DNA from: an uncultured Sulfitobacter sp.
GTDB lineage: Bacteria; Pseudomonadota; Alphaproteobacteria; Rhodobacterales; Rhodobacteraceae
Direction of reading: 5' to 3'
Length of the DNA stretch: 64,000 nt
Assembly (NCBI RefSeq): GCF_947499945.1
Contig: NZ_CANMQD010000001.1
Span: 930,001 to 994,000 of the forward strand
Part shown: positions 51,130 through 58,409 of the stretch, one piece after another
Layout: each line of letters opens with the position of its first letter
How positions within the stretch are numbered: the first letter of the stretch is position 1
Notes under the pieces: model-generated
What the model was told of the DNA's origin: nothing
The model's database searches: none
Seen by the model: the letters and a program-made list of their open reading frames with translations, nothing else
Program-made: the position numbers and the translations under genes

Positions 51130-51311
51130 ACATGTTAATTCTTACCCCCAATCTGCCCGATCCGGACGGTTTCTATAACGAACTCATCCAAGCACATGAG
51201 GGTCTGACCAAAGAGCAAAGCGATGCGTTTAACGCGCGTCTCATTCTGACTTTGGCAAATCACATTGGTGACCGCACCGTTCTGACCACTGCACTGGAGG
51301 CCGCAAAATGA
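51126..51311 (+). CDS. DUF2783 protein, possible MhaB-like coupling protein
   Basis: 61 residues from the ATG at 51126, which overlaps the flavoprotein stop (ATGA). The sequence, 'LTPNLPDPDGFYNELIQAHEG' then 'ARLILTLANHIGDRTVLTTA', is a typical DUF2783 protein. Its size (near 6.7 kDa) and tight linkage to the flavoprotein match the small coupling protein MhaB of the 3-hydroxyphenylacetate hydroxylase. Its stop overlaps maiA by four bases. Confidence 0.75.
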   Translation: MNMLILTPNLPDPDGFYNELIQAHEGLTKEQSDAFNARLILTLANHIGDRTVLTTALEAAK

Positions 51312-51925
51312 GCGATGTCGTCTTGTGGGATTATCCGAAATCTTCTGCCAGCTACCGTGTGCGCATCGCGCTCAACCTCGCGGAAATCGACTACCGTATC
51401 GAAACGGTTGACCTATTGGCAAAACACCACATCAGCGCCGACCACCTTACCCGCAATCCGCAAGGCTTCGTTCCGGTGTTGGATATCGATGGACACAGAC
51501 TGACACAGTCCTTGGCGATTCTCGACTATCTCGACACCACGCGTGGCCTTGGCCTTCTGCCTGCCGAACCTGCAGCGCGCGCCCGCCAGACTGCACTGGC
51601 TCATGCCATTGCTGTTGATCTGCATCCTGTGTGCAACCTTTCCGTTGCAGGCTACGCCACCAAAGGCGAAGAGCCTGCACGCACGGAATGGATGCGCCAC
51701 TTCATTTCACCACGTATGGCAGCGTTTGAGACAATGTTGGCAGGCTTTATCCAGTCGCCTTACTGCTGCGGAGATGCACCAAGCCTTCCCGACGTCGTGT
51801 TGATGCCGCAGATTTACAACGCGCTACGCTGGGGCGCGGATTATGCTGGATGTACTCGCATAAAAGCCGTTGCTGATGCCTGTGCAGAACATCCAGCTTT
51901 TAAGCAGGCACATCCCGACCGCTAA
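51308..51925 (+). CDS. maiA: Maleylacetoacetate isomerase
   Basis: A zeta-class glutathione transferase, 205 residues, converting maleylacetoacetate to fumarylacetoacetate with glutathione. The N-terminal domain has the active-site serines in 'SSASYRVRIALNL' (typical SS-CSWRVRIAL) and 'NPQGFVPVLDIDGHRLTQSLAIL'; the C-terminal domain has 'CCGDAPSLPDVVLMPQIYNA'. It closes the homogentisate operon. gshA, which supplies its cofactor, is elsewhere in this window. Confidence 0.94.
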   Translation: MSDVVLWDYPKSSASYRVRIALNLAEIDYRIETVDLLAKHHISADHLTRNPQGFVPVLDIDGHRLTQSLAILDYLDTTRGLGLLPAEPAARARQTALAHAIAVDLHPVCNLSVAGYATKGEEPARTEWMRHFISPRMAAFETMLAGFIQSPYCCGDAPSLPDVVLMPQIYNALRWGADYAGCTRIKAVADACAEHPAFKQAHPDR

Positions 51926-52026
51926 TGAGACCTGTTACATAGGCAAAAATGAAAATCTATGATGAGCCAGAGGCACAACTGCATTCATCGCAAATAATGC
52001 GCTGATCATAAATGAAAAAGTGATGT

Positions 52027-52103
52027 TGGTGCACCCAGAGCGATTCGAACGCCCGACCCTCTGATTCGTAGTCAGATACTCTATCCAGCTGAGCTATGGG
52101 TGC
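52027..52103 (-). tRNA. tRNA-Arg(ACG)
   Basis: The minus strand folds into a full cloverleaf: acceptor GCACCCA/TGGGTGC, D arm with AGCTGGATAGAG, anticodon arm TCTGA-CTACGAA-TCAGA with anticodon ACG (read as ICG, Arg), T arm with GTTCGAATC, and encoded CCA. The first base is at 52103. A -35-like TTGCAT lies upstream, and a short T run (CACTTTTTC) follows the 3' end. Confidence 0.97.
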
Positions 52104-52181
52104 ACTAAGGGCGGTTTAATATTAGCGACGGAGTAATGCAAGCCCTCTAAGGGCGCAAAATTAGCTCTATCTGAAATTTCC

Positions 52182-53567
52182 CTAAATCGCGCCATCACCC
52201 TTGGGCAAAGTGATCAAAAATTCGGTTCCCTTGTCGTCCGTATGCACCAACTTGATATCACCACCATGACCGCGCACCAACTCCGCCGAAATAGTGAGGC
52301 CAAGACCCGACCCACCCTTCCGCACAGATCCTTGAAAGGCCGAAAACAGATGTTCCTGCGCTTTGGCAGCCAATCCAGGGCCTGTATCGCGCAGCCGGAT
52401 CAACCATGCAGCATCCGTTTGCGTGGCTTCGACCGTGATCTCGCCTGCGCGCCCCGTTGCCATAATCGACTGGCGCGCATTACGCACAAGGTTGCCGAGC
52501 ACACGGTGCATTTGTTCGGGGTCGGCCCTAATCCGCAATCCATCAGGTATATCAGACGACAAGGTCACATCAGCATCCGCAGCCGCTAGTCGCTCGGCAT
52601 AAAGCACATCGTCCACAACATCCGCCAACAGCATTTGCGTCAAGGTCGGTCCAGGCTCTTCCGCCTTTCCGAAAGCCAACGTCGACTCGCACAAATGTAC
52701 CGCGCGAGTGATAGAGCCCACCAACTTAGGCGCCAGACGCGTGACAACAGGGTCTTCGGACATTTCGATTCGGTCGGTGAAAAGTTGCGCAGACGTTAGG
52801 ATATTGCGCAAATCGTGACTGATCTTGCTTACTGCAGACCCCAATTGTGCCAGCCGTTCTTTTTGTCGCAAGGCGCTTGTCAGCTCTGTCTGCAGGGATT
52901 TCAAAGCTTCTTCCGCTTCGCGCAACTCTGTCACACCCGCCGAAGGCTGAATGATCCGCCGCGCATCTTCGGGGGCGGCTGCATATCGTTGCATATGACC
53001 CACTACACCCTTGATTGGCTTAACCAGAAATACCCGAAGCGCCACAAAAAGTAACAGCGCTGTAATAACAGAAATGACTGCCGATAGGACGAGAATACGC
53101 AAGCCATAGTCAATCATCGCCGCCCGCATTGGTGCTGTTTCCATCGTTACCTCGATGAGCAAGCCCGCGTCTCGCACAGGCGCACCAATGACGCGGATCA
53201 CTTCGTTTTGCGGAGAAATCAGGCGTCGCATTGCATCACCGATCAACAGCAGCGCTGAGTTATTTCTAAGATCGACAGTACTTGTAATGACCTGTGGCAT
53301 AGGAGAAGACAGTACCAGTTGCCGTACTTCATCACGTCTCAAAACGACGTTGAACACTTCAGCATTGCGCAACAACTCTGCCTCAAGCTCGGCATCGATC
53401 ATATCATCAGCCAAAAGCGTCAGGGATGCAATCTGCGCCCGCTCCAACCTATCCAGCATGTAATCCTCGCGAAACCGCGCAATCGACGGCACAAAGATCA
53501 GAATTTCCGCAATCATTACAAAGATTGTCGTCAGGATCAGCAATCGGCCGGAAAGGGAATTGATCAT
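52182..53567 (-). CDS. Orphan sensor histidine kinase
   Basis: 461 residues: N-terminal helix, a periplasmic domain of about 130 residues, second helix ('LVLSAVISVITALLLFVALR'), HAMP-like linker, HisKA with 'AVSKISHDLRNILTSAQLF', and HATPase 'LGNLVRNARQSI' (N), 'LRDTGPGL' (G1) and 'GGSGLGLTISAELVRGHGG' (G2). No response regulator is adjacent. The 3' end is near a small hairpin (GCCCT-CTA-AGGGC, 52142) before the tRNA gene. Confidence 0.92.
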   Translation of the reverse strand: MINSLSGRLLILTTIFVMIAEILIFVPSIARFREDYMLDRLERAQIASLTLLADDMIDAELEAELLRNAEVFNVVLRRDEVRQLVLSSPMPQVITSTVDLRNNSALLLIGDAMRRLISPQNEVIRVIGAPVRDAGLLIEVTMETAPMRAAMIDYGLRILVLSAVISVITALLLFVALRVFLVKPIKGVVGHMQRYAAAPEDARRIIQPSAGVTELREAEEALKSLQTELTSALRQKERLAQLGSAVSKISHDLRNILTSAQLFTDRIEMSEDPVVTRLAPKLVGSITRAVHLCESTLAFGKAEEPGPTLTQMLLADVVDDVLYAERLAAADADVTLSSDIPDGLRIRADPEQMHRVLGNLVRNARQSIMATGRAGEITVEATQTDAAWLIRLRDTGPGLAAKAQEHLFSAFQGSVRKGGSGLGLTISAELVRGHGGDIKLVHTDDKGTEFLITLPKGDGAI

Positions 53568-53630
53568 ACTATTGACCCGACTTCTTACGGGATGGCGGGT
53601 GGGGCGTCGTCGCAGACGCGCGCCATACCA

Positions 53631-55049
53631 TCACGGCACAAACCGCTGCACAAATCCGACCACCCGCTTCACCAGATCACTCTCAAACAGGCGCGGGCTG
53701 AAATACGCACCTGCCGCACGTTTGTTAATTTCACCAATCGTCGGATAAGGCGCTATCATAGCGGCAATCTGACTCATTTTCATTTTATTTGCCAGCGCCA
53801 GCGCCCAAAGGTTAATCAACTCCCCCGCCTGATAGCCGACAATAGAGGCCCCCACGGGCCGCCCTTTAACTACCATAACTTTGATAAAGCCTTTGGTCTT
53901 ACGCTCTGCAATTGCACGGTCATTATGGGAAAAGTGGAACCGGACAACTTCCAAAGCGATGCCATGCTTTTTCTTGGCCTCTGCTTCGGTCAGGCCCACC
54001 TGCGCCAGCTCTGGATCGGTATAAGTCGCCCACGGAATATGCGCCGTCTTGGCCTTCGACGGCAGGCCAAATAGCATGGAACGAATGATCACACCCGCAT
54101 GATATCCCGCCACATGGGTAAATTGCAGACCACCTGCAACATCCCCAATTGCATAGACGCGTTTATTGCTCGTACGCAGGCTATCATTCACCTTTATCCC
54201 ATTACGGGTTGGCTCAACTCCACCAGCTTCAAGGTCAAGCTTGTCGATATTGGCCCTGCGCCCCACCGCCATCAGCAGATGCGAACCTTTGAAGATGCGG
54301 CCATCCTTGGTCTCGACCTCAATAGCTCCTGCTTTGCCGCGTATTTCGGCAGCAAGCGCATCTTCGGCAATCTCGACACCTTCTTCTTTGAGCGATGACA
54401 GCACGACTTCGGCTAGCTCAGGGTCATCTTTGCCCAGCGCCTTTGCCCCTTCGATCACTGTCACCATACAGCCCATGCGAATATGCGCCTGCGCCATCTC
54501 CATCCCGATTGGACCCCCACCGATGATCAGCAAATGCTCGGGCGTCTCTCGCAGATCGAACAAGGTCTCATTTGTCTCGTACGGAACATTCTCCAACCCC
54601 GGAATCGGCGGCACCAAAGGCGACGATCCTGTGGCAATGACAACGCGCCTCGCTTTTATCACAGTGTCACCTGCCTGCACTTCGGTAGGTGAAATGAATT
54701 TTCCGAATTCACGGATGACATTGATGCCAAACCCCTCGAACCGCTCCTGACTGTCCACAGGGGCGATGGTGGCGATGACATCATGCACATGATCCTTGGC
54801 CGCAGCGTAATCCACCGCACCCGCTGCATTCGCCACGCCAAATTGCGCGCTGTGCTGCTGGCCGTAAGCAGCTTTGCCCGTAGCGATCAACGCTTTGGAC
54901 GGGACACAGCCATAGTTCAGGCAATCGCCGCCCATCTTGTGCCCCTCAAGCAGGACAACATCAGCACCCATCTGGGAAGCCCCCGCCGCAACGGACAACC
55001 CTCCAGAGCCAGCACCGATAATCAGGATATCTGTTTTGATATGTTTCAT
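53631..55049 (-). CDS. Pyridine nucleotide-disulfide oxidoreductase (MerA/Lpd-like)
   Basis: 472 residues from the ATG at 55049 (ribosome site AAGGAAATCC). FAD motif 'ILIIGAGSGGLSVAAGASQM', redox disulfide 'GGDCLNYGCVPSKALI', NAD motif 'LLIIGGGPIGMEMAQAHIRM' and 'AIGDVAGGLQFTHVAGYHAG' define the family. The C-terminal catalytic His of lipoamide and glutathione reductases (HPT.SE) is Tyr here ('APYPTIGEINK'), as in mercuric reductase. It lacks the C-terminal cysteine pair and N-terminal metal domain of MerA. The substrate is unknown. It overlaps a TVP38 membrane protein gene by four bases, a common pairing. Confidence 0.88.
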   Translation of the reverse strand: MKHIKTDILIIGAGSGGLSVAAGASQMGADVVLLEGHKMGGDCLNYGCVPSKALIATGKAAYGQQHSAQFGVANAAGAVDYAAAKDHVHDVIATIAPVDSQERFEGFGINVIREFGKFISPTEVQAGDTVIKARRVVIATGSSPLVPPIPGLENVPYETNETLFDLRETPEHLLIIGGGPIGMEMAQAHIRMGCMVTVIEGAKALGKDDPELAEVVLSSLKEEGVEIAEDALAAEIRGKAGAIEVETKDGRIFKGSHLLMAVGRRANIDKLDLEAGGVEPTRNGIKVNDSLRTSNKRVYAIGDVAGGLQFTHVAGYHAGVIIRSMLFGLPSKAKTAHIPWATYTDPELAQVGLTEAEAKKKHGIALEVVRFHFSHNDRAIAERKTKGFIKVMVVKGRPVGASIVGYQAGELINLWALALANKMKMSQIAAMIAPYPTIGEINKRAAGAYFSPRLFESDLVKRVVGFVQRFVP

Positions 55050-55789
55050 TTCAGGATTTCCTTTTTGCCAGTAACGGCCTTGATAATCACGGGAAGGACG
55101 GACAACACACACAGCCCCAAAATCGGCAGCAGAATATGCGGCTCGAATATAATGCCAAGGTTTGGCGTCTCACCGCGGGCAAACACCTCGCCAAGGCCTG
55201 CGCCCACTGAGGTATAGACCAGCGATCCGGGAATGATTCCAACAAAGGTCGAGATCATGAAGCGCCGCAAAGGAACGCTAAGAAACGCAGGGATCAGATT
55301 TGCGACAAAGAACGGCACGGCAGGGACCAACCGTATGAAAAACAACATCGACCACTGATTCTCATCCAGCCCCTTCTTGATCTTTGCTACCATTCCATCA
55401 GAAGCATCCATCCGCGCCTTTAGCTTGTCACCCAGCCCCATCCGCGCAGCTGAGAAGATCAACGTGGCCCCGATCGTCGCTGCTGTGACATTCACTGCAG
55501 CGCCGAACAACGTTCCGAACAAAAAGCCGCCGGTCAGCGTCGCAATCAGCGCCCCTGGCAAGGAGAACGTCACGATCAACACGTAACACAGCACAAAACC
55601 CAGCACTGTGAGCACAAAGTTTCCGTCCCGAAACGCGATCAACGCCTCTCGGTTCTCGCGCAATGCATCAAAGCTGAGGTAATCGCGAAGTGCAAAAGCC
55701 CCGACAAGAGCTACCACTCCGATCAATGCCAGCGGCGCATATCGCACTAAGGGCGATTTATTGCTCGTGTCTTTTGCCATATCTGTCAT
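55046..55789 (-). CDS. TVP38/TMEM64 (DedA-like) membrane protein
   Basis: 247 residues with about six helices and the SNARE-associated/DedA signature: 'FSLPGALIATLTGGFLFGTL', 'RLVPAVPFFVANLIPAFLSV' and 'STFVGIIPGSLVYTSVGAGL'. Such proteins scramble or transport lipids or polyprenyl carriers; the partner of the redox protein is not known. It is first in the two-gene unit. Confidence 0.9.
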   Translation of the reverse strand: MTDMAKDTSNKSPLVRYAPLALIGVVALVGAFALRDYLSFDALRENREALIAFRDGNFVLTVLGFVLCYVLIVTFSLPGALIATLTGGFLFGTLFGAAVNVTAATIGATLIFSAARMGLGDKLKARMDASDGMVAKIKKGLDENQWSMLFFIRLVPAVPFFVANLIPAFLSVPLRRFMISTFVGIIPGSLVYTSVGAGLGEVFARGETPNLGIIFEPHILLPILGLCVLSVLPVIIKAVTGKKEILK

Positions 55790-56081
55790 GTCCTGCGCCT
55801 CAATCTGTGTTCGGTTTCTCTCTAAATGCGCCTTTACAGAACGCAGCGACAGTCACCTCACGCGCGATTGATCAACCGTGTGAGAATTTGAGTCTGTTTG
55901 CGCCCTATTGAGGCTGATTGAAACATATCAGCGTCTTCCATGTGAGATTTATTGCACATCAGGGGTGTTTGGGGCATTGCAGGGTTTGACTTGGGCGCTG
56001 CAGCGCTTTAGGGGACAAGTCTGAATTGACGCGCATCTGCGAATCCGCTGTGCGCAAACTATACTAGATGGAGACGGAGCG
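55790..56081. other. Intergenic region upstream of rpmH
   Basis: No gene is seen. The region separates the TVP38 and rpmH genes, which diverge. It holds a perfect 12-base palindrome GCGCTGCAGCGC (55995-56006) and a -10-like TATACT (56060) about 20 bases before the rpmH start, with GGAGACGGAG as ribosome site. It must carry promoters for both directions. Confidence 0.5.
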
Positions 56082-56216
56082 ATGAAACGCACCTTTCAAC
56101 CCTCGAACCTCGTCCGCAAGCGCCGCCACGGTTTCCGTGCACGCATGGCAACAAAAGCTGGTCGCAAGATCATCAACGCACGCCGCGCCCAAGGCCGGAA
56201 AGAGCTGAGCGCGTAA
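56082..56216 (+). CDS. rpmH: 50S ribosomal protein L34
   Basis: Too short for the ORF track. 44 residues, [20 protein letters not shown]... to the stop TAA, with the L34 hallmark 'KRTFQPSN' and '[15 protein letters not shown]'. It precedes rnpA by 22 bases, the order seen in most bacteria. Confidence 0.98.
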   Translation: MKRTFQPSNLVRKRRHGFRARMATKAGRKIINARRAQGRKELSA

Positions 56217-56238
56217 TACGCGTCTTAGGCTTAATACT

Positions 56239-56658
56239 ATGACACCGCCGAAGACCGACCTGATTGGCACAACTGCCATCGGGGCAAAGTCTCCGGCGGT
56301 TTTGTCGTGTTCACCCCCCATCGTTTTAACCCAACGTCGCGACTTTCAACGGGCGTCACGGGGAAAACGGGTGGCCATGGCTGGGTTCATCCTCCAAATG
56401 GTGAAGCGCCCTGAAGGCGAAGTTGGCGGGATTCGCGTCGGCTATACCTGCTCCAAAAAAGTCGGCAATGCAGTCGCCCGCAACCGTGCCAAGCGCCGTT
56501 TGCGCGAAATTGCACGCGCGGTATTACCAGTAACGGGCAAACAGGGCCACGACTATGTCCTTGTGGGACGCAATACCGCCACGGCAACCATTCCCTTCGC
56601 CCAACTGCTGAATGACATGGAAAAAGCGCTCGGCATCCTGCACGGCACGCGCACGTGA
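56239..56658 (+). CDS. rnpA: Ribonuclease P protein component
   Basis: 139 residues; the RNase P protein that helps RNase P RNA process tRNA 5' ends. It has 'GGIRVGYTCSKKVGNAVARNRAKRRLREIA' with the RNR motif (ARNRAKRRLRE) and 'DYVLVGRNTA'. The N-terminal 35 residues are variable, so the exact start is uncertain; the ATG at 56239 is the first in frame. Its stop overlaps yidD (GTGA). Confidence 0.95.
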   Translation: MTPPKTDLIGTTAIGAKSPAVLSCSPPIVLTQRRDFQRASRGKRVAMAGFILQMVKRPEGEVGGIRVGYTCSKKVGNAVARNRAKRRLREIARAVLPVTGKQGHDYVLVGRNTATATIPFAQLLNDMEKALGILHGTRT

Positions 56659-56882
56659 GCCTGCTCGCCAAAATCGTCGCCCTGCCCGTTCACGCCTACC
56701 GCCTTGTGTTCAGCCCATGGGTCGGTTTCAACTGTCGGTATCAACCGACGTGCTCGGCGTACGCGCTCGAAGCACTGGAACGTCACGGCGCCATCAAGGG
56801 CAGCCTTTTGGCCGCGCGGCGGATTGGACGCTGTCACCCCTTTGGTGGTGATGGCTATGATCCGGTGCCTGAAAAGGAATGA
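56655..56882 (+). CDS. yidD: Membrane protein insertion efficiency factor YidD
   Basis: 75 residues, starting with GTG within the rnpA stop. It has the YidD pattern 'YRLVFSPWVGFNCRYQPTCSAYALEALERHG' (seen as FSPWVGFNCRYQPTCS) and 'RRIGRCHPFGGDGYDPVP'. It aids YidC-dependent membrane insertion, with its conserved cysteines. Confidence 0.96.
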   Translation: MSLLAKIVALPVHAYRLVFSPWVGFNCRYQPTCSAYALEALERHGAIKGSLLAARRIGRCHPFGGDGYDPVPEKE

Positions 56883-57605
56883 ATGATAGACACGGGATTT
56901 TTCAAATGGGTATGGCGATTTAACGCATTGGTGATCGCCGCCGCCGTGACGCTCATGCTCTGCATTGTTATCTGGGAGATGACCTCATCCCTGCGCCGCA
57001 GTCTCTTTCAACCGCAAACCACGAATACACTTATCGCACCCATCATTCAGACAGATCAAAGCGAGGAAGACGGTCAGACTGACCCCGCTGAAGTCCGCCG
57101 CTACTTTGGCGCACCGCTCGAATACTCTGCGGGGTCGCCTTATGCCCTGCCCCTTCGGGTTGAGCAGGAATACGACAATCGCGGCATCAGCAAATCATCC
57201 GTCGGTAATACCATCAACTACAGGATTATCGATACAGTAACACAGACCAGTAAATGGCTTTTTCCAAAAGGGAATCGCCTGATCCTTGACACCATGCCTG
57301 TCCGTTTTTTCAAACGCGGCCAGCCCGAGCAGAACCTCGGCATGATTTTGAGCGTTGTCGAGAGCGATACCAACGGCGACGAACGGCTTTCAACCCGCGA
57401 TAAGATGAGCCTTTATCTGGTGGACACAGATTGGACCGAAGCGACGAAAATCACCGAAGGTGTGAGATCGGTCTTGAGGATACACACCGTGAGCCCAAGC
57501 CAGATTGACCTGATTTTCAACACTGATGATGGCACCCATGCAGCTCGGATCGACGCGGTCTCAGGTTTGATCCAGAACGAACAGGTAGTCAACGCGCAGG
57601 AATAA
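56883..57605 (+). CDS. Hypothetical membrane-anchored protein after yidD
   Basis: 240 residues, starting directly after the yidD stop (TGAATG). One N-terminal helix ('FNALVIAAAVTLMLCIVIWEM') is followed by a large soluble domain with 'SAGSPYALPLRVEQEYDNRG', 'WLFPKGNRLILDTMPVRFF' and 'ERLSTRDKMSLYLVDTDW'. The domain is probably periplasmic. I do not recognise the family; the place in the rpmH-rnpA-yidD run suggests a membrane-biogenesis role. Confidence 0.7.
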   Translation: MIDTGFFKWVWRFNALVIAAAVTLMLCIVIWEMTSSLRRSLFQPQTTNTLIAPIIQTDQSEEDGQTDPAEVRRYFGAPLEYSAGSPYALPLRVEQEYDNRGISKSSVGNTINYRIIDTVTQTSKWLFPKGNRLILDTMPVRFFKRGQPEQNLGMILSVVESDTNGDERLSTRDKMSLYLVDTDWTEATKITEGVRSVLRIHTVSPSQIDLIFNTDDGTHAARIDAVSGLIQNEQVVNAQE

Positions 57606-57608
57606 TCG

Positions 57609-58139
57609 CTATTTCTGAAAGGTGATCAGCACTTCGCCAATATCGACACCGTATTTCTTCATGTAGGCACGGTTCAGCACTTGGCCGTCGCCCATATCCC
57701 ACATCCAATCGTCAAAATTCACCCGCAGAGTGCCGTCCGGCACAGGCAAATCTATGCGATATTTCCAGTTGAACGTGTCGCCGCGCTCCTCCCCCGTGGC
57801 CACGCCCAGCACACCATCAGCAAAACCTGTCCACATTTGGTCCGCCACAATCGGACCTGTCTTATTCAGCTGCCAGATGCGCTGCTCCTTGGTGCCGTCC
57901 TCATAGTCGAAATCCTCAACTAGTCTGAGCGTTTCGCCATCCCACGTACCGGTCACAACAACGTCAAACCGTCGCCGCACCGTGCCAAACACGTCCTGAA
58001 ATTGCCCCTTCGCTAAAACTCTACCGTCAAAAAACTCTTCAAGATTAAAGTTCTCCCCAGAGAGTTTTTCATCGTCAAGCGCAGGCTTGCCGACACACGC
58101 GCCGAGCGCCATCACAACCGCAAATATCGCTAACCGCAT
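57609..58139 (-). CDS. DUF3833 lipoprotein
   Basis: 176 residues with a lipoprotein signal ending 'MALGACVG' and the DUF3833 body: 'NLEEFFDGRVLAKGQFQDVF', 'TGTWDGETLRLVEDFDYEDG' and 'NFDDWMWDMGDGQVLNRAYM'. The family is predicted to be an envelope lipocalin-like lipoprotein of unknown role. The start has a strong site TTAGGAGGTTTACG and a TATTAT -10-like box just upstream. It is on the opposite strand to its neighbours. Confidence 0.85.
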   Translation of the reverse strand: MRLAIFAVVMALGACVGKPALDDEKLSGENFNLEEFFDGRVLAKGQFQDVFGTVRRRFDVVVTGTWDGETLRLVEDFDYEDGTKEQRIWQLNKTGPIVADQMWTGFADGVLGVATGEERGDTFNWKYRIDLPVPDGTLRVNFDDWMWDMGDGQVLNRAYMKKYGVDIGEVLITFQK

Positions 58140-58409
58140 CGTAAACCTCCTAATTATAATACTGGAACTAAAGCAATTCAGGCAAAATCAACCATTACAT
58201 CGCACAAGGTAAAATCCTGAGCAGTTCAAACCTTTGTTTTTGCGAGGGTTGCGGCACATTTATTGAAAATTCGAGGGCGTATCCGTGATACCAACAATTT
58301 AACGCAATCTCAGCCGAGTTATTTGAGGCGCGTTAACCTCCAGTTTGGCTGTTGTCCCCTAGGGTCTCCATACCGGATCAATTTTGTGTTCCGGATCGGA
58401 GGATTGCCA
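58140..58409. other. Intergenic region between the DUF3833 and EAL genes
   Basis: The 270 bases contain both divergent promoters. I see no gene: the ORF-track start at 58263 lies in this leader, but the real start is the GTG at 58410. A direct repeat CCGGATC (58375 and 58391) is present, 16 bases apart. Confidence 0.45.

Noticed and set aside
52142-52154. Terminator GCCCT-CTA-AGGGC between the tRNA and the histidine kinase gene
   Set aside because: The stem is only five pairs and no convincing T run follows in either direction; mentioned with the neighbouring genes but not listed as a terminator.
53631-55049. Mercuric reductase (merA)
   Set aside because: No N-terminal metal-binding domain, no C-terminal cysteine pair and no mer genes nearby; only the Tyr and overall fold are shared.
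58375-58397. Direct repeat CCGGATC before the EAL gene as an operator
   Set aside because: Two seven-base copies in one spacer could easily arise by chance and no regulator is adjacent.
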